Origin: Latrodectus hesperus
Taxonomy: Eukaryota; Arthropoda; Arachnida; Araneae; Theridiidae
NCBI GenBank assembly: GCA_037975125.1
Contig: CM075851.1
Coordinates: 121,674,908-121,738,907, forward strand
DNA length: 64,000 bases
Direction of reading: 5' to 3'
In this document: positions 24,101-32,200 of the stretch, one piece after another
Position numbering within the stretch: position 1 is the first letter of the stretch
Layout: each line of letters begins with the position of its first letter
The notes under the pieces: generated by a model
Told to the model about the DNA's origin: nothing
Seen by the model: the letters and a program-made list of their open reading frames with translations, nothing else
The model's database searches: none
Translations under genes and position numbers: made by a program

Positions 24101-27048
24101 ATTTAGTTTGTAACTAGAAATAATTTTGAACACATACACATCCCTTATAGATATAAATTACTAAGAGTTGAAAGTAATTTAGTTTCATAAGCATAATGAA
24201 GTAAATGCCACATACATTAATTTGAAGCTTTTTTAAAAATGTTTACAAGATCTTTAAAACTTTTAGAAAATGGCTTTAAGTGTAGGTTCATTTAATGTTT
24301 GAAAACTGTATACATACATATATAATTGTACAAATTTAGATTGATTCAGTTAAATCAATGTAATATATTTCATGTATATTTCTTGGAAGGAGCGATTATA
24401 TTTTGTTACTGATTGAGTTGAGTAAAATAAAAATCTTATAGTGAACGAGTTTTTGTTTTTAGTTAATTCAAATTTTAGTTCAGGGCCTAAGAAGAAAAGA
24501 TTTGTTGTAAAATCAAATGCTCTGTGACTTCAAATTCATTGTAAAATAACTAATGATATTTTACATATGAATATTTTTTATACAGAAAATCTTGATTTGA
24601 ATTGATTTTAACTTTTCTATATTGAAAGAAATTCCTTATTTAATAAAATTTTATTATTTTAGTAAAGCCAGCTGTTTGATTTAATTACTATTGAATTATC
24701 TTAACTCAGTAGTCATTAAAGCAAACTGCTTGCTTAACTTACTATTATAGCTTGTTGAACCTAAAATTTATACAACTTTACCTAATGTATACAATACATA
24801 TGAAAATAAGGATATTTTTATATCCTCATTTTTTGTACAAAGTTTACAATTTAGTGTGGTAAAATATTAGAAATTATCAACTGTTCCATATACTTTTATT
24901 CACAATTATTTTTTTAAAATTTTTTATTCTGTTAAATTTACAATTGTTTTATCAATTTTCAATCTTAATAAATATGAATAAAAATATTTTATTTATATCA
25001 AATACAAAATTAACATATGAAATAACATTTCTTAGCCATATTTTACAACTAAGGTACAACATCAACTAAGTATATTTCTGAAAATCTTTATTAAACTTTA
25101 AACAACATTAAGTCTCATTATCTTGAACTTTCTTCATCTTGAAAATACTATGAATCATCTTGAGAATTTAATAAACTTTACATGCTTCAAAAATTAGTGC
25201 TGTTCTGCTTATGATAGTTTCATGTCCAATTTTGTGATAAAATTAGAGGCTTCCTTTTAAACATTCTTTACAGAGAAAGGCAATATCAAAAAGTGACAAG
25301 TTGGTAGATTTTTTGTTTTACAGTTACTTTTTTTCTATATAAAGAGAGAATGAATAGGGATCTATGATTAGATCCTATTTAAGGCCATTTCACCACAAAC
25401 AGCAATAAACCTGAAAAGATTACTAGTAAATTTTATTATCAATATATTTCGTTTTTTGTCTTTCAAACTGTGCATATTATGTATTTAATTTTAAAATGTT
25501 ATATAAAGATGCATAACAATTTTTATTACTATCAAACAATGAAAGTGGAACAAGCAGTATATTATAAATAAAAAGTTCTGTTTCATTAAAATTTTTTGCT
25601 TCAAATTAAAGATATTTACCTCAGATGCAAGCAATTCAGAAGTAAACTTTGATGTACACCCAATTAATAATAAACTCATTTTTGTTTGTAAAAAAAATTA
25701 AAAAAAAAAAAAAAGAAACTGAATCAAGATTTTTTTCTTGTAATGATTTGTGGATAAGCACTGAAAACAAAAGGCTTATTCTCTAGCATAACAAATGTTT
25801 GGACAAAATTGAGTAGCTTTTTTAATTATTTTAACATTTTCTCTAAGAACTATAACATATACACTAGTTTTATAATTAGAAAAGATTTTATTAAAAAATC
25901 TTCAATACTTTTCATAGCAATAAAAAATGTACCACAGTTTTCTGGAAAAATTATTTAGAATAATTTTCTCAGGTCCAACATAAAAAAATTATGCTAACTT
26001 GAGTAATATTACAATTATCAGATTTTAAAAATTGTGTAATTAATGATATCCGAAAATACAGTCACCAAAAATTTAAACTAATGTACCATGATGTTACTTC
26101 AAGAAAAAATGGAAAATTTTGCATTACCAGTCAAGAATGATCAATAACTTTCTGGCTAGATTTTTCCAAGCCATTCTGATAACATCCATAGAGCAAAACA
26201 AATGGAACATTAAAATAATCAATTGAATGACACAAATGTATAACTGTACAGAAGTGTAATAAAAAGCAATTTTTCACTTAATAGTATACAAATTTTTATT
26301 TATAGAAGTAATACAATGTGGGATAAAAGGATGAATATGCATTGGAAATAAGATCACTTCAGACATTGACATTTCAATAAAAATCCATATAAAGAATACA
26401 TAAATGTAAGTTTGACATTTCCAACAAACATATTTCTATTTCTTTTCTTATAAGAAATGGTACATTAAAAATATTATCTTCCAAATATTTAAAGGAAATA
26501 TATTTTACTAACATATTAATAATTGATATAAAATTAATAATTTTAAAATTGTACAATTAATGATATCAGGAAATACAAAAAGAAATTTTTTTATTAAAAG
26601 TAAGCAACATTTACGAGTCAAAAAAATTACAACCATAAGCAAATAAATTCAAAAATACTGGTTTATAAAAACTATATTAAAAATTTAAATACTAATGGTA
26701 ATATTTTATTTTGAGAAAATGCAAATCAATATTCACAAGTGAATTAAATTTATTAAAATAACTTCTTAAAATTCAACACTTTAATTAGTATAGAATTATC
26801 CTAACTTTATAACTGTTTAATAAAAAATTAAAGATAAAACTAACAATATATTTACTTAAAAGCTATTTTATTTTTAAGTATTAATAAACTCATAGTTTGG
26901 GAATACAACATGCAGCAATCATTCATCAAAACAATAAGAAAGCCGATTTCCCTATTAAATGAAGAAAATTGAAAATGGTTAATAGTTCGTCATAAAAGAC
27001 ACGCCGAGATTCCAATGAAGTCAAAAACTAACCTTTATTGGAGAACAT
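1762..27048 (-). CDS. Two-HMG-box DNA-binding protein (HMGB/Dsp1-like architecture), 3' end missing
   Basis: Gene model on the minus strand: exons 27048-27033, 20198-19729, 5204-5094, 3361-3223 and 1871-1762. Every junction has GT/AG signals and the phases (1,0,0,1,0) join into 282 codons without a stop. Residues 1 to about 130 are low complexity (Ala, Ser, Gly, His rich, with a GHHHHAGGG stretch and a Lys-rich KSKKKYKLNK). HMG box A covers about 133-199 (PPKRATTAYIHFTQWYREEL to DRERYKRE) and box B about 212-280 (KRPGTAFMIFMADFRKE to EEYRRT). HMG boxes bend DNA in the minor groove; two in tandem is the layout of HMGB and Drosophila Dsp1, nuclear architectural and co-repressor proteins. I cannot name the ortholog: the Dsp1 Gln-rich region is absent and the boxes are divergent. 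The C-terminus is missing; a possible last exon at 308-285 is weak. Confidence 0.85.
2818..2882. repeat. (TA)n microsatellite
   Basis: About 31 uninterrupted TA units inside the intron between HMG exons 4 and 5. Nothing else is seen in that 1.35-kb intron (1872-3222). Confidence 0.98.
3223..3361 (-). CDS. HMG-box gene, exon 4: linker and first half of box B
   Basis: 139 bases, 46 codons plus one base. Acceptor TATATTAG, donor G|GTAATG. Encodes MSIYKPARDANKPKRPGTAF, then MIFMADFRKEMAGKEPEGG and AAMAKL. The RPGTAFMIF pattern is the N-terminal arm and helix 1 of a second HMG box. The first codon is ATG, but in-phase joining to exon 3 makes it an internal Met. Confidence 0.9.
3362..5093 (-). other. 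HMG-box gene intron 3
   Basis: AT-rich intron with no gene. One GC-richer patch at about 4235-4330 stands out from its surroundings; on the minus strand it reads GGTGGTTCGTTTGACTC, which might be a SINE remnant, but I could not match it to the SINEs elsewhere in this window. Confidence 0.5.
5094..5204 (-). CDS. HMG-box gene, exon 3: rest of HMG box A
   Basis: 111 bases, 37 codons, phase 0 at both ends. Acceptor TTTTGATAG, donor GAA|GTAATA. Encodes IGEFGKECAAKWNAMNEEQK and on to DRERYKRE, the second and third helices of box A; the KWNAM and PF core positions match the W and P/F residues conserved in HMG boxes. It runs straight into MSIYKPARDANKPKRP of exon 4, the usual linker to box B. Confidence 0.9.
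5205..6787 (-). other. HMG-box gene intron 2, left part
   Basis: AT-rich intron sequence. A GC-richer patch at about 5560-5640 (GGGCCAACTG, ACGCTGGGCCATAGG) is unlike its surroundings and is probably a repeat remnant I cannot classify. No coding sequence seen. Confidence 0.5.
7377..8430 (+). mobile_element. Inner piggyBac-like element nested in the first
   Basis: 1054 bp flanked by TTAA at 7373-7376 and 8431-8434. Ends CCTCTTCGCGACG and, on the other strand, CCTTTTCACGACG agree at 11 of 13 positions. It keeps the C-terminal part of a piggyBac transposase on the plus strand (separate entry) while most of the catalytic part is gone, so it cannot move by itself. CpG-bearing ends suggest it is younger than the surrounding intron sequence. 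Confidence 0.75.
7830..8044 (+). pseudogene. piggyBac transposase C-terminal fragment (cysteine-rich domain)
   Basis: The open frame reads RLLWRGLPGRQFPTLN, then RRKCIVCSQTV and ACKSCNVRFCVSLCFEIFHT, then a stop at 8042-8044. The CxxC...CxxC....CxxxCFExxH spacing is the C-terminal cysteine-rich zinc-binding domain of piggyBac transposases, preceded by the family's R-L-x-G-R-F/H-P motif. Only about 70 residues are present of a protein usually near 600, and the catalytic Asp-rich core is missing, so it is a relic inside a nested element. Confidence 0.75.
9154..9945. other. Intron sequence between two elements
   Basis: AT-rich intron of the HMG-box gene; no coding sequence, structured repeat or RNA gene seen. 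Confidence 0.5.
9950..10499. mobile_element. 550-bp TTAA-flanked MITE (piggyBac-like)
   Basis: TTAA at 9946-9949 and 10500-10503; terminal inverted repeats CCCTTTCGTGA on both ends, perfect for 11 bases. Inside are near-palindromes: GGGACACACATACGTCCC (near 9969), GGGACATATGTGTCCC (near 10315) and GGGAACACGTTGTCCC (near 10347). No transposase. The design (TTAA target, CCC ends, short) is that of a non-autonomous piggyBac element. Confidence 0.8.
10504..13560. other. Intron sequence with no recognised feature
   Basis: AT-rich intron of the HMG-box gene. Short open frames here are chance. An imperfect inverted repeat (GTTTAGTTAAAG near 13347, complement near 13400-13425) is present but weak. 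Nothing else supported. Confidence 0.5.
13570..15250 (-). pseudogene. Decayed hAT-like transposase
   Basis: Reading the minus strand from high to low coordinates, fragments in shifting frames read KSKAIMYNLFISVKPS, MMKFGLAPCFQNRIYDD, SGSYFILYLDETTT, SYWSEKE, YLFLGHAESSKILE and, at the far end, AVEEIFDSLIAEENNPL. The pattern Y-F-x-x-x-x-DE-T, then -S-Y-W-, then F-x-GH resembles a hAT-type transposase family common in arachnid genomes. Several frameshifts and stops break it. The best-supported core is 14270-14640; the outer limits are loose. Family assignment is from remembered motifs. Confidence 0.55.
15260..16970. other. Intron sequence
   Basis: AT-rich; the only structure seen is a 31-bp-period direct duplication at 16420-16473 (TAAAATACTTGTTGTTAAGA twice, followed by ACT). 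Confidence 0.5.
16976..17538. mobile_element. 563-bp inverted-repeat DNA element with TTATC target duplication
   Basis: Terminal inverted repeats GGTACTTTTCCGTTTCGCCG and, from the other end, GGTACTTTTCCGTTTCGGCG differ at one base over the first 20; the next bases (GCGCA) also match. The 5-bp TTATC is repeated directly outside both ends (16971-16975, 17539-17543). No coding capacity. The terminal parts are CpG-rich in an AT-rich intron. A 5-bp duplication does not by itself name the superfamily. Confidence 0.85.
17941..18106 (-). mobile_element. tRNA-derived SINE with 13-bp target-site duplication
   Basis: On the minus strand it starts near 18106 with GCCGAGCTGGCAGCCGAATG. It then carries a Pol III A-box-like TGGTTAGCGCTG (about 18090-18079) and a B-box-like ATTCGAATCCC (about 18051-18041). 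It is bracketed by TATATTTTAAATG at 17928-17940 and 18107-18119, a perfect 13-bp duplication made on insertion by a LINE machinery. At 166 bp it appears complete. Related diverged copies are at 39.4 kb and 43.3 kb. Confidence 0.85.
18850..19275. repeat. Diverged tandem repeat, four units of about 120-132 bp
   Basis: The motif TTATTGATTT (last copy TTATTGACTT) recurs with its TTGAYTT core at 18881, 19001, 19129 and 19261, giving steps of 120, 128 and 132. Each is preceded by a related AAAAATRKRTKTT-like block; later unit parts match too (GATAGATTGTGCTGCATCAA against GCTAGATTGTGTTGCATAGA, and GGTTAACAAGAAGCC against GGTTAATCAGAAACC). Units are strongly diverged, so the array is old. It ends about 450 bp from HMG exon 2. 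Confidence 0.7.
19729..20198 (-). CDS. HMG-box gene, exon 2: low-complexity N-terminus and start of box A
   Basis: 470 bases: two bases completing a codon, then 156 codons. The acceptor is TTACTTTCTAG and the donor is AAA|GTAAAT. It encodes an Ala/Ser/Asn-rich stretch (AMAQHAAAVNAANSSSLHSA), a Gly/Ser/Tyr-rich part, a GGGGG run, a His-rich GHVGHHHHAGGG segment, then basic KSKKKYKLNKDG and the first helix of HMG box A (KRATTAYIHFTQWYREELKR). The low-complexity part probably acts as a disordered tail; its composition differs clearly from the surrounding intron. Confidence 0.9.
20199..23129 (-). other. HMG-box gene intron 1, left part
   Basis: AT-rich intron. Contains a (TA)n microsatellite (21065-21114), a small palindrome family AAATATGCTGTT/AACAGCATATTT (21431-21482) and a 31-bp tandem duplication at 22815-22870. 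No coding sequence seen. Confidence 0.5.
21065..21114. repeat. (TA)n microsatellite
   Basis: About 25 uninterrupted TA units within the first HMG intron. Confidence 0.97.
23130..23440 (+). pseudogene. Non-LTR retrotransposon fragment (C-terminal end of the ORF2-like protein)
   Basis: One frame reads FFRSGHLGNLKFVKGMKKF, then EICSKCLNEQASPEHILQCL and GL. The order R-S-G-H-L, then C-x-x-C, then A-S-P-E-H-I-L-x-C-L-G-L is the cysteine/histidine tail seen after the RNase H-like region in non-LTR elements. After a frameshift it continues GTGLFEGVRAHGLDLV, where related elements read a L-x-F-x-R-x-x-G-L-x-D-L-V tail. No other part of the element is here: a dead, 5'-truncated copy. Confidence 0.65.
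23441..27030. other. HMG-box gene intron 1, right part
   Basis: AT-rich intron; an A-rich run at about 25689-25714. No supported gene, RNA or element. Confidence 0.5.
27033..27048 (-). CDS. HMG-box gene, coding exon 1 (16 coding bases)
   Basis: Reads ATG TTC TCC AAT AAA G (MFSNK plus one base), followed by a strong donor GTTAGT at 27032-27027. The leftover G joins the AT at the start of the next exon to make GAT (Asp), giving MFSNKDGLPFRHQNMSLS in the same frame as the HMG boxes. The ATG lies just downstream (minus sense) of the GC-richer promoter island. An in-frame Met 10 residues into the next exon (MSLSTEYDYQQ) is an alternative start if this exon is non-coding. Confidence 0.65.
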
Positions 27049-27698
27049 GCTGCACTCACGATAATTTCTTTCAAGTCAGAATAAATCGCTCACTAGCAGA
27101 TAAAAATCACTTTGGAAGACGAAATAACAATTGCAGACGGAGAAACTATGCCTACACTGCCATTGTATTAGCCGTTTGAAAGCTTACTTTAAATAATCGA
27201 TACCGATCAAAATGCGTATCTCCTGAGCATTTAAAAAAAAGGAGGCTTAATGATGACAAATTCATAAACAAAGAAAAACGGACAGAAGTCCCGCGCATTT
27301 ATGACAAACATACTCATTGTTATTTTTTTAAATATTTAATTTAAAAAAAACCGTCCGGCTTATGTTGCGCTCTTTTTTCGTTTTTTTAAAAAAAATTATG
27401 AATTGTCAATCGATGAGTTTAGGGGCTAATTCCCCCTCCCATTACTACCCCTTGTAGCTTTGTCCAGAATCCATAAACCCGATGCAGCAGAAACGCGGGA
27501 ACCGTTGTATAGTTACCATGACACGCATTTTAAATGTCATCGCGGGAACTGATGTCAAATGCATCATATGGGTGTCAAACATTAAACTATTGAGTCAAAC
27601 TGATATTATTACTAGAAGCGCATCATATAGATGGTGATTAGTTTTACATGCAAATGTGCGCAGCAGCTCTACAGCCACCAAGCCATAACTCATACAAA
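27049..27698. promoter_or_regulatory. Putative divergent promoter island between the HMG-box and IRAK4-like genes
   Basis: The GC/CpG content here is clearly higher than in the flanking tens of kb (GTCCCGCGCA, CCGTCCGGCTTATG, ACGCGGGAACCG, CATCGCGGGAACTG). It lies between the first exon of the minus-strand HMG gene and the first exon of the plus-strand IRAK4-like gene. Two GCGGGAA motifs (27495-27501, 27542-27548), with a third in IRAK4 exon 1 (27702-27708), resemble E2F-type sites; ATCGATA-like sites lie near 27198 and 27410. Transcription starts cannot be placed from sequence alone; the promoter role is inference. Confidence 0.55.
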
Positions 27699-27710
27699 AT
27701 GGCGGGAAAG
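27640..27710 (+). other. IRAK4: IRAK4-like gene, first (5' UTR) exon
   Basis: The exon end is marked by a strong donor, GGGAAAG|GTTAGT (donor at 27711). It contains ATGGCGGGAAAG at 27699-27710. Joined to the next acceptor (exon from 29080), that ATG would read MAGKKNSFL and stop, so it is better taken as a short upstream ORF, with the protein starting at 29140. The 5' end is a guess. Confidence 0.45.
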
Positions 27711-29079
27711 GTTAGTACCTTTAAATTTTAGATATTCTATACAAAAATTGAAATTAACAGAATTTTAAAGGGAACTCAACTTATAATTTTCGGCTAGACA
27801 GCCATCATATAATATCACAAAAATAAGAATATAAGTTTGCTTACCCATAATTTGTATTAAGTATTCAAAATTATGATTTTAATTTTACTCCAATGATTCC
27901 CACATACGACAAAGCGACGCTGTACTACATCTACAGTGTTAGAAAATACTCTCAAACGCAAACATTATTGTTTGACATAATATTTACGTAAAAAAGAACT
28001 CTCGACTTTTTTATTGATTAATAATTTTAAAAATTTTAAGGAACTGCAAAGGAGATAATGACATTTTTCAAAAATTATTTTAATGAAACATTAGAATTGA
28101 ATAACTAAGTAAGATTAGGGTCGAAATTAAAAATGAAATTTAGATTATGACACTCTTATGAAATGTTTTAAAGTTTTAAGACAGCTGATTTTTATATAAT
28201 AATTTTATTTTGTACCATAAATGAAAAAAAGAACTTCAAATGAGTAAAATGAAAGTATATAACATTGAATGAGCATTAAAAAGCAATTGAGTATTGCGAA
28301 ATAGTCGATTATATTTTAAAATTTTAATAAAAAAACAAGAAAAATGTAAATAAGGAAGATAACGAATTGTCAATTTAAATTTTTATTGCTCATATAGGCC
28401 GGAATTCTAAAAAACTAAACACTTTAATTTTTTTAAAGCTACTCTTGGTAAAAACCATTAGATAATTCATGATTTGAGTTAGGGCCTCAATGTCATGAAC
28501 GTATTTCCAAAAATGTTAATAATTATCTACAAAAATAATGCAATAAAATCATAAAATATATTAAAACAATAAAAAATACAACCGAGAAATTTTTTAAGGA
28601 AGAACTGATTCCAGGAGCACTGATCAGCATTTATATACTGCTTCTCATAATTCCAAATGCAATGAATTCCATTTGTCTTTAAACACTCGAATATCCTAAT
28701 TATAAGCAAATTTTAAAGAATTGCTTATAATTAGGATATTCGAGTGTTTAATTTTATAACCTAGTAATGATTAACAATATTTGCCACTTTTTTATTACCA
28801 CATATTTTAAAATTTCTCTTTTAATAATTAAAAGTCTTTCTTATTCTTCTTCTTTTTTGTAAGTTTTAAATTGGCAACAATCTTACGAAAACAAAAACAC
28901 AGATAAGGAATTGTAATGCATATATTTGTGTTGATCTTTACTGATCTATAATTAATCTAAAATCTGCAAAAAATATTTTCTTGAAATATTTAATCAAATT
29001 TCTTTAACGTAAAGTTTTATCTTAAATCTGGCTGAAAATAATGAACAAATAAAATAAGTGATTTTCGATTAACTTTTAG
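27711..29079 (+). other. IRAK4-like intron 1
   Basis: AT-rich intron with one notable structure, the perfect 30-bp hairpin at 28680-28750. Nothing else seen. Confidence 0.5.
28680..28750. repeat. Perfect 30-bp inverted repeat (hairpin, 11-base loop)
   Basis: Left arm 28680-28709 begins TAAACACTCGAATATCC; right arm 28721-28750 ends GGATATTCGAGTGTTTA and is its exact complement over 30 bases, loop ATTTTAAAGAA. No target duplication is obvious. If transcribed from either strand it would form a 30-bp stem. Confidence 0.95.
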
Positions 29080-29139
29080 AAAAATTCATTTCTTTAACTC
29101 ATAAAAATTTATGTTTTTTATGAATCTGGACTACCCATA

Positions 29140-29297
29140 ATGTCTTACATATCTACTAAATTACGATTTTTGAAACCTAGAGAAAGAAATAAACTGTCTG
29201 CAATTTTATTAATAAATAATAGTTGGCAGGAACTTGCGGGTGTGATCCGTGATCCTGATAATGATGAACATTATCTATATTCTGCAGATGATATCAA
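29140..29297 (+). CDS. IRAK4: IRAK4-like exon 2: start and first half of death domain
   Basis: The exon probably begins at 29080 (acceptor AACTTTTAG), with a 60-base 5' UTR that carries a second small upstream ORF (ATG at 29111 with TAA at 29138). The chosen start gives MSYISTKLRFLKPRERNKLS, which lines up with the PSTYVRCLNVGLIRKLSDF region of human IRAK4. Donor AA|GTGAGC leaves two bases, which complete an Asn codon with the next exon. Confidence 0.8.
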
Positions 29298-32200
29298 GTG
29301 AGCTATTTAAGAATTTTTCTTTATTTAGCTTTTAAAAATATAATTATATTTTAATTTGGGTATTGAATAAATTGAAAAAAAAGAAACTGAAGTATTCCAA
29401 AAAATTAAACTACATTGTTATTCCATTCGCGGAGTATTTTAAATTTATTAGTTGTAGGAATATGCTGTTACAACATGGATCATTGTAATGTAGAATTAAG
29501 AATATAGAACTTATGACTATGTTATTGTTGATAAAGCTAATTTGTGTTTTTAAATTTTATGTATGTTGCTCTATTGTAAATTGAGTCAAATTTTTTGGAA
29601 CTTATCGTTAGATTATCCATTATAATGTCTTATTTGTTTGTTAGGTAGTAATTGATTAGAAATCATTGATTAATCTAAGTGCTTATAAATCTGCCACAAT
29701 TTCTACTTTTAGAGAAAAAGGTTAGATTTTAAAGTTATGTTTGCACAAAAATTTGGTAAAACCAAGGCTTTATGTGTGCAAATTAGAAAAGAGTTACAAA
29801 AATAAAAAATATATAAATTGAGTGAAATAATTATAAAATAAGTATTCTATTAAAGAAATATTTTGTGTCTTTTATAAATTTAATTGTTTTACACATAGTG
29901 ATACTATGTGATGCATGAACTAACTATTTGTTCTTAGCATTGCCTTTTATCAATTTGTGTTTCTAATTTTTTCCATCAGATTTAGTTTGTATTACTTTTC
30001 TACAAAATACTAAAATAACTAATGAATATCTAATTAATACGTAGGCTTATTGGAAAATATCTGGAATCATTTATCTGAGCTGTTCTCACAAATATCTATC
30101 AGTATACAAATTGTGAAAGAAAAATAATAATTGTTAATTTTTAACTCTTCTTTAGAAACTTTTCTTTAGAAGATAACAAATTGTTTCCAATTTTACAGAT
30201 ATTACCTTATTTCTGTCTGGCTAAAGTTACTGATCTGTGACCAAAGTTATGCAATAATGATAACATGATGTTCTAGCTAATTATGTCATAAGTTATATTT
30301 TAACTGTTGATTTTAATGTTAAATTAATTTTATTCATTGAAATATATGTGGTGTAAAACAGGTAACATAAAGATATTTAATAGAATTTATTAACATGATT
30401 TTAAATAAAGTAAATTTATGAAATATAAAAATAAGAATATTATATTTGAAGTATTAGGAAAGAGAGTGATGTTTTGATTTCAAACTTTCAATTATTATAG
30501 ATTATGTTTGAATCATTATAGACTTTTCAAATTATAAGTGTTATTATTCATTCTATTTAAAATATTGTATTTGTAAAGTGCAAAAATATTTTATTGATTA
30601 AATTTATTTAAGCTTAATTATTAAAAATACAAAAATTCAAAAAGATTAATAGGCTATTTTAAGCATATTTACATTCATTTGTTTTTGTACTTTTAAAATA
30701 TTTCTTTGATTAATTTTTGTTTTTCACATTTGTTTGACAAGATCACTACCAAACTTGGTAATTAATTTAGTTTGTTTTGCAACCACTAGCACTGGATATG
30801 TATTTTGTAAAACTTTTCCCAAAATAAAGTAGTTTTGTATTAAATTATATATAATGTATGCAAGTTTTTAAGGAATTTGTTCCACTTATTTTGCTTATTT
30901 TTATGTGGACTATAAAATAATTTTTATAATTAATCATTTTCTTAATAATAATGTTTTTATCGTGTAACCAATATTTTCATTCTGGATTCAAAAAATATTT
31001 TAATTGCATCATTTGTGTGTTTAATTATGTTGGTTACCTTAATTTTTGAATTTTTTTAATGCTTTTAAAATTTTGAATAAATAATATTTTACTGCTTGTG
31101 ATTATGAATTTAAATATGAACATGAATTTAATATTATTCTAGTTATAGTATGCTAAAAAAATGCTAGAAATGGATCTTTCTCCAATTTAAATCCAAGCCT
31201 TGCTTTTTAAATAAGCAGGATAGATAAATGAATTAAACAGATGATTTAAGAAGAATGGATAAAAGAGACAACTTAAAAAGAATGACCTTAAAAATCTAAA
31301 AAACACATATAATAATTTAAATAAATCCTAATTACTTACTCGTGAAAACTTATATATAACTGAGTAAATGCCTGAAATTGTAAACATCTATATGAAATTA
31401 CTTAACAGCTTATAATAACTCAAAACTCAATGTGTGTGACAGGAAAGCCCCCATTAGTCAAGTCTTACAGTGCTCATATCTATTTAACAGTTTCCAGTAA
31501 TATAATGCTCAAATATATACATTTATATATGTATGAAATTATCAAAAATGTTGATAAAATCACAAAAATGATTGAAGTTTCCCAGCATGTTAGCAGTTGT
31601 AGCATCACCCAGAATCTGGTTGGTTGGTGTCATGTCCAGGAAGTCAAATGGATATGTGCTGCCAATGATGGCTTTAGCTAGCTTAACTATATTCTCTATG
31701 TAGGGATTACGATCAAATGGGTATTTTTCAATGTTCTAGAAAGATGCTAGCATTGCTGGACAATTGAAAATATGGCTTAGAGTTCTTCACCAGAACAAAC
31801 ATTTCTACATTATTTATATGTCCTGGTATGTCCACCTTTATTTTCATGCCACCAAAGTGACCTATTCTCATTCGTGTAGTTGTCTTTGTAATTTCTCTGT
31901 TAAATTCAATCTCACATATTTATTAATTCACCTTATTGGTTTTCGCTTTAAATTGACACCAGGGAATGTCGTTTGCATCATCTGCCCAGAATCTAAAGAT
32001 TGACAATAAAACAGTTTTAAGTCATTTGCTCAAAACTGGATTCAAAAAAGAAGCTTGATGTTTGAGTGCACACCACTTGTAAAAAAAGTATGATGGATCA
32101 AATAACACATCTGTAATGCCTGAATCAAACATTAAAAAAAAGACAAACTACTTACTTTTTAAATAGATGGTGACTTGGGAGGAAAAAGAATTAAAATTGT

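Noticed and set aside
27699..27710. ATGGCGGGAAAG as the true start of the IRAK4-like protein (MAGK...)
   Set aside because: Splicing to the only visible acceptor before the death domain (29079) gives MAGKKNSFL and a stop; kept as an upstream ORF.
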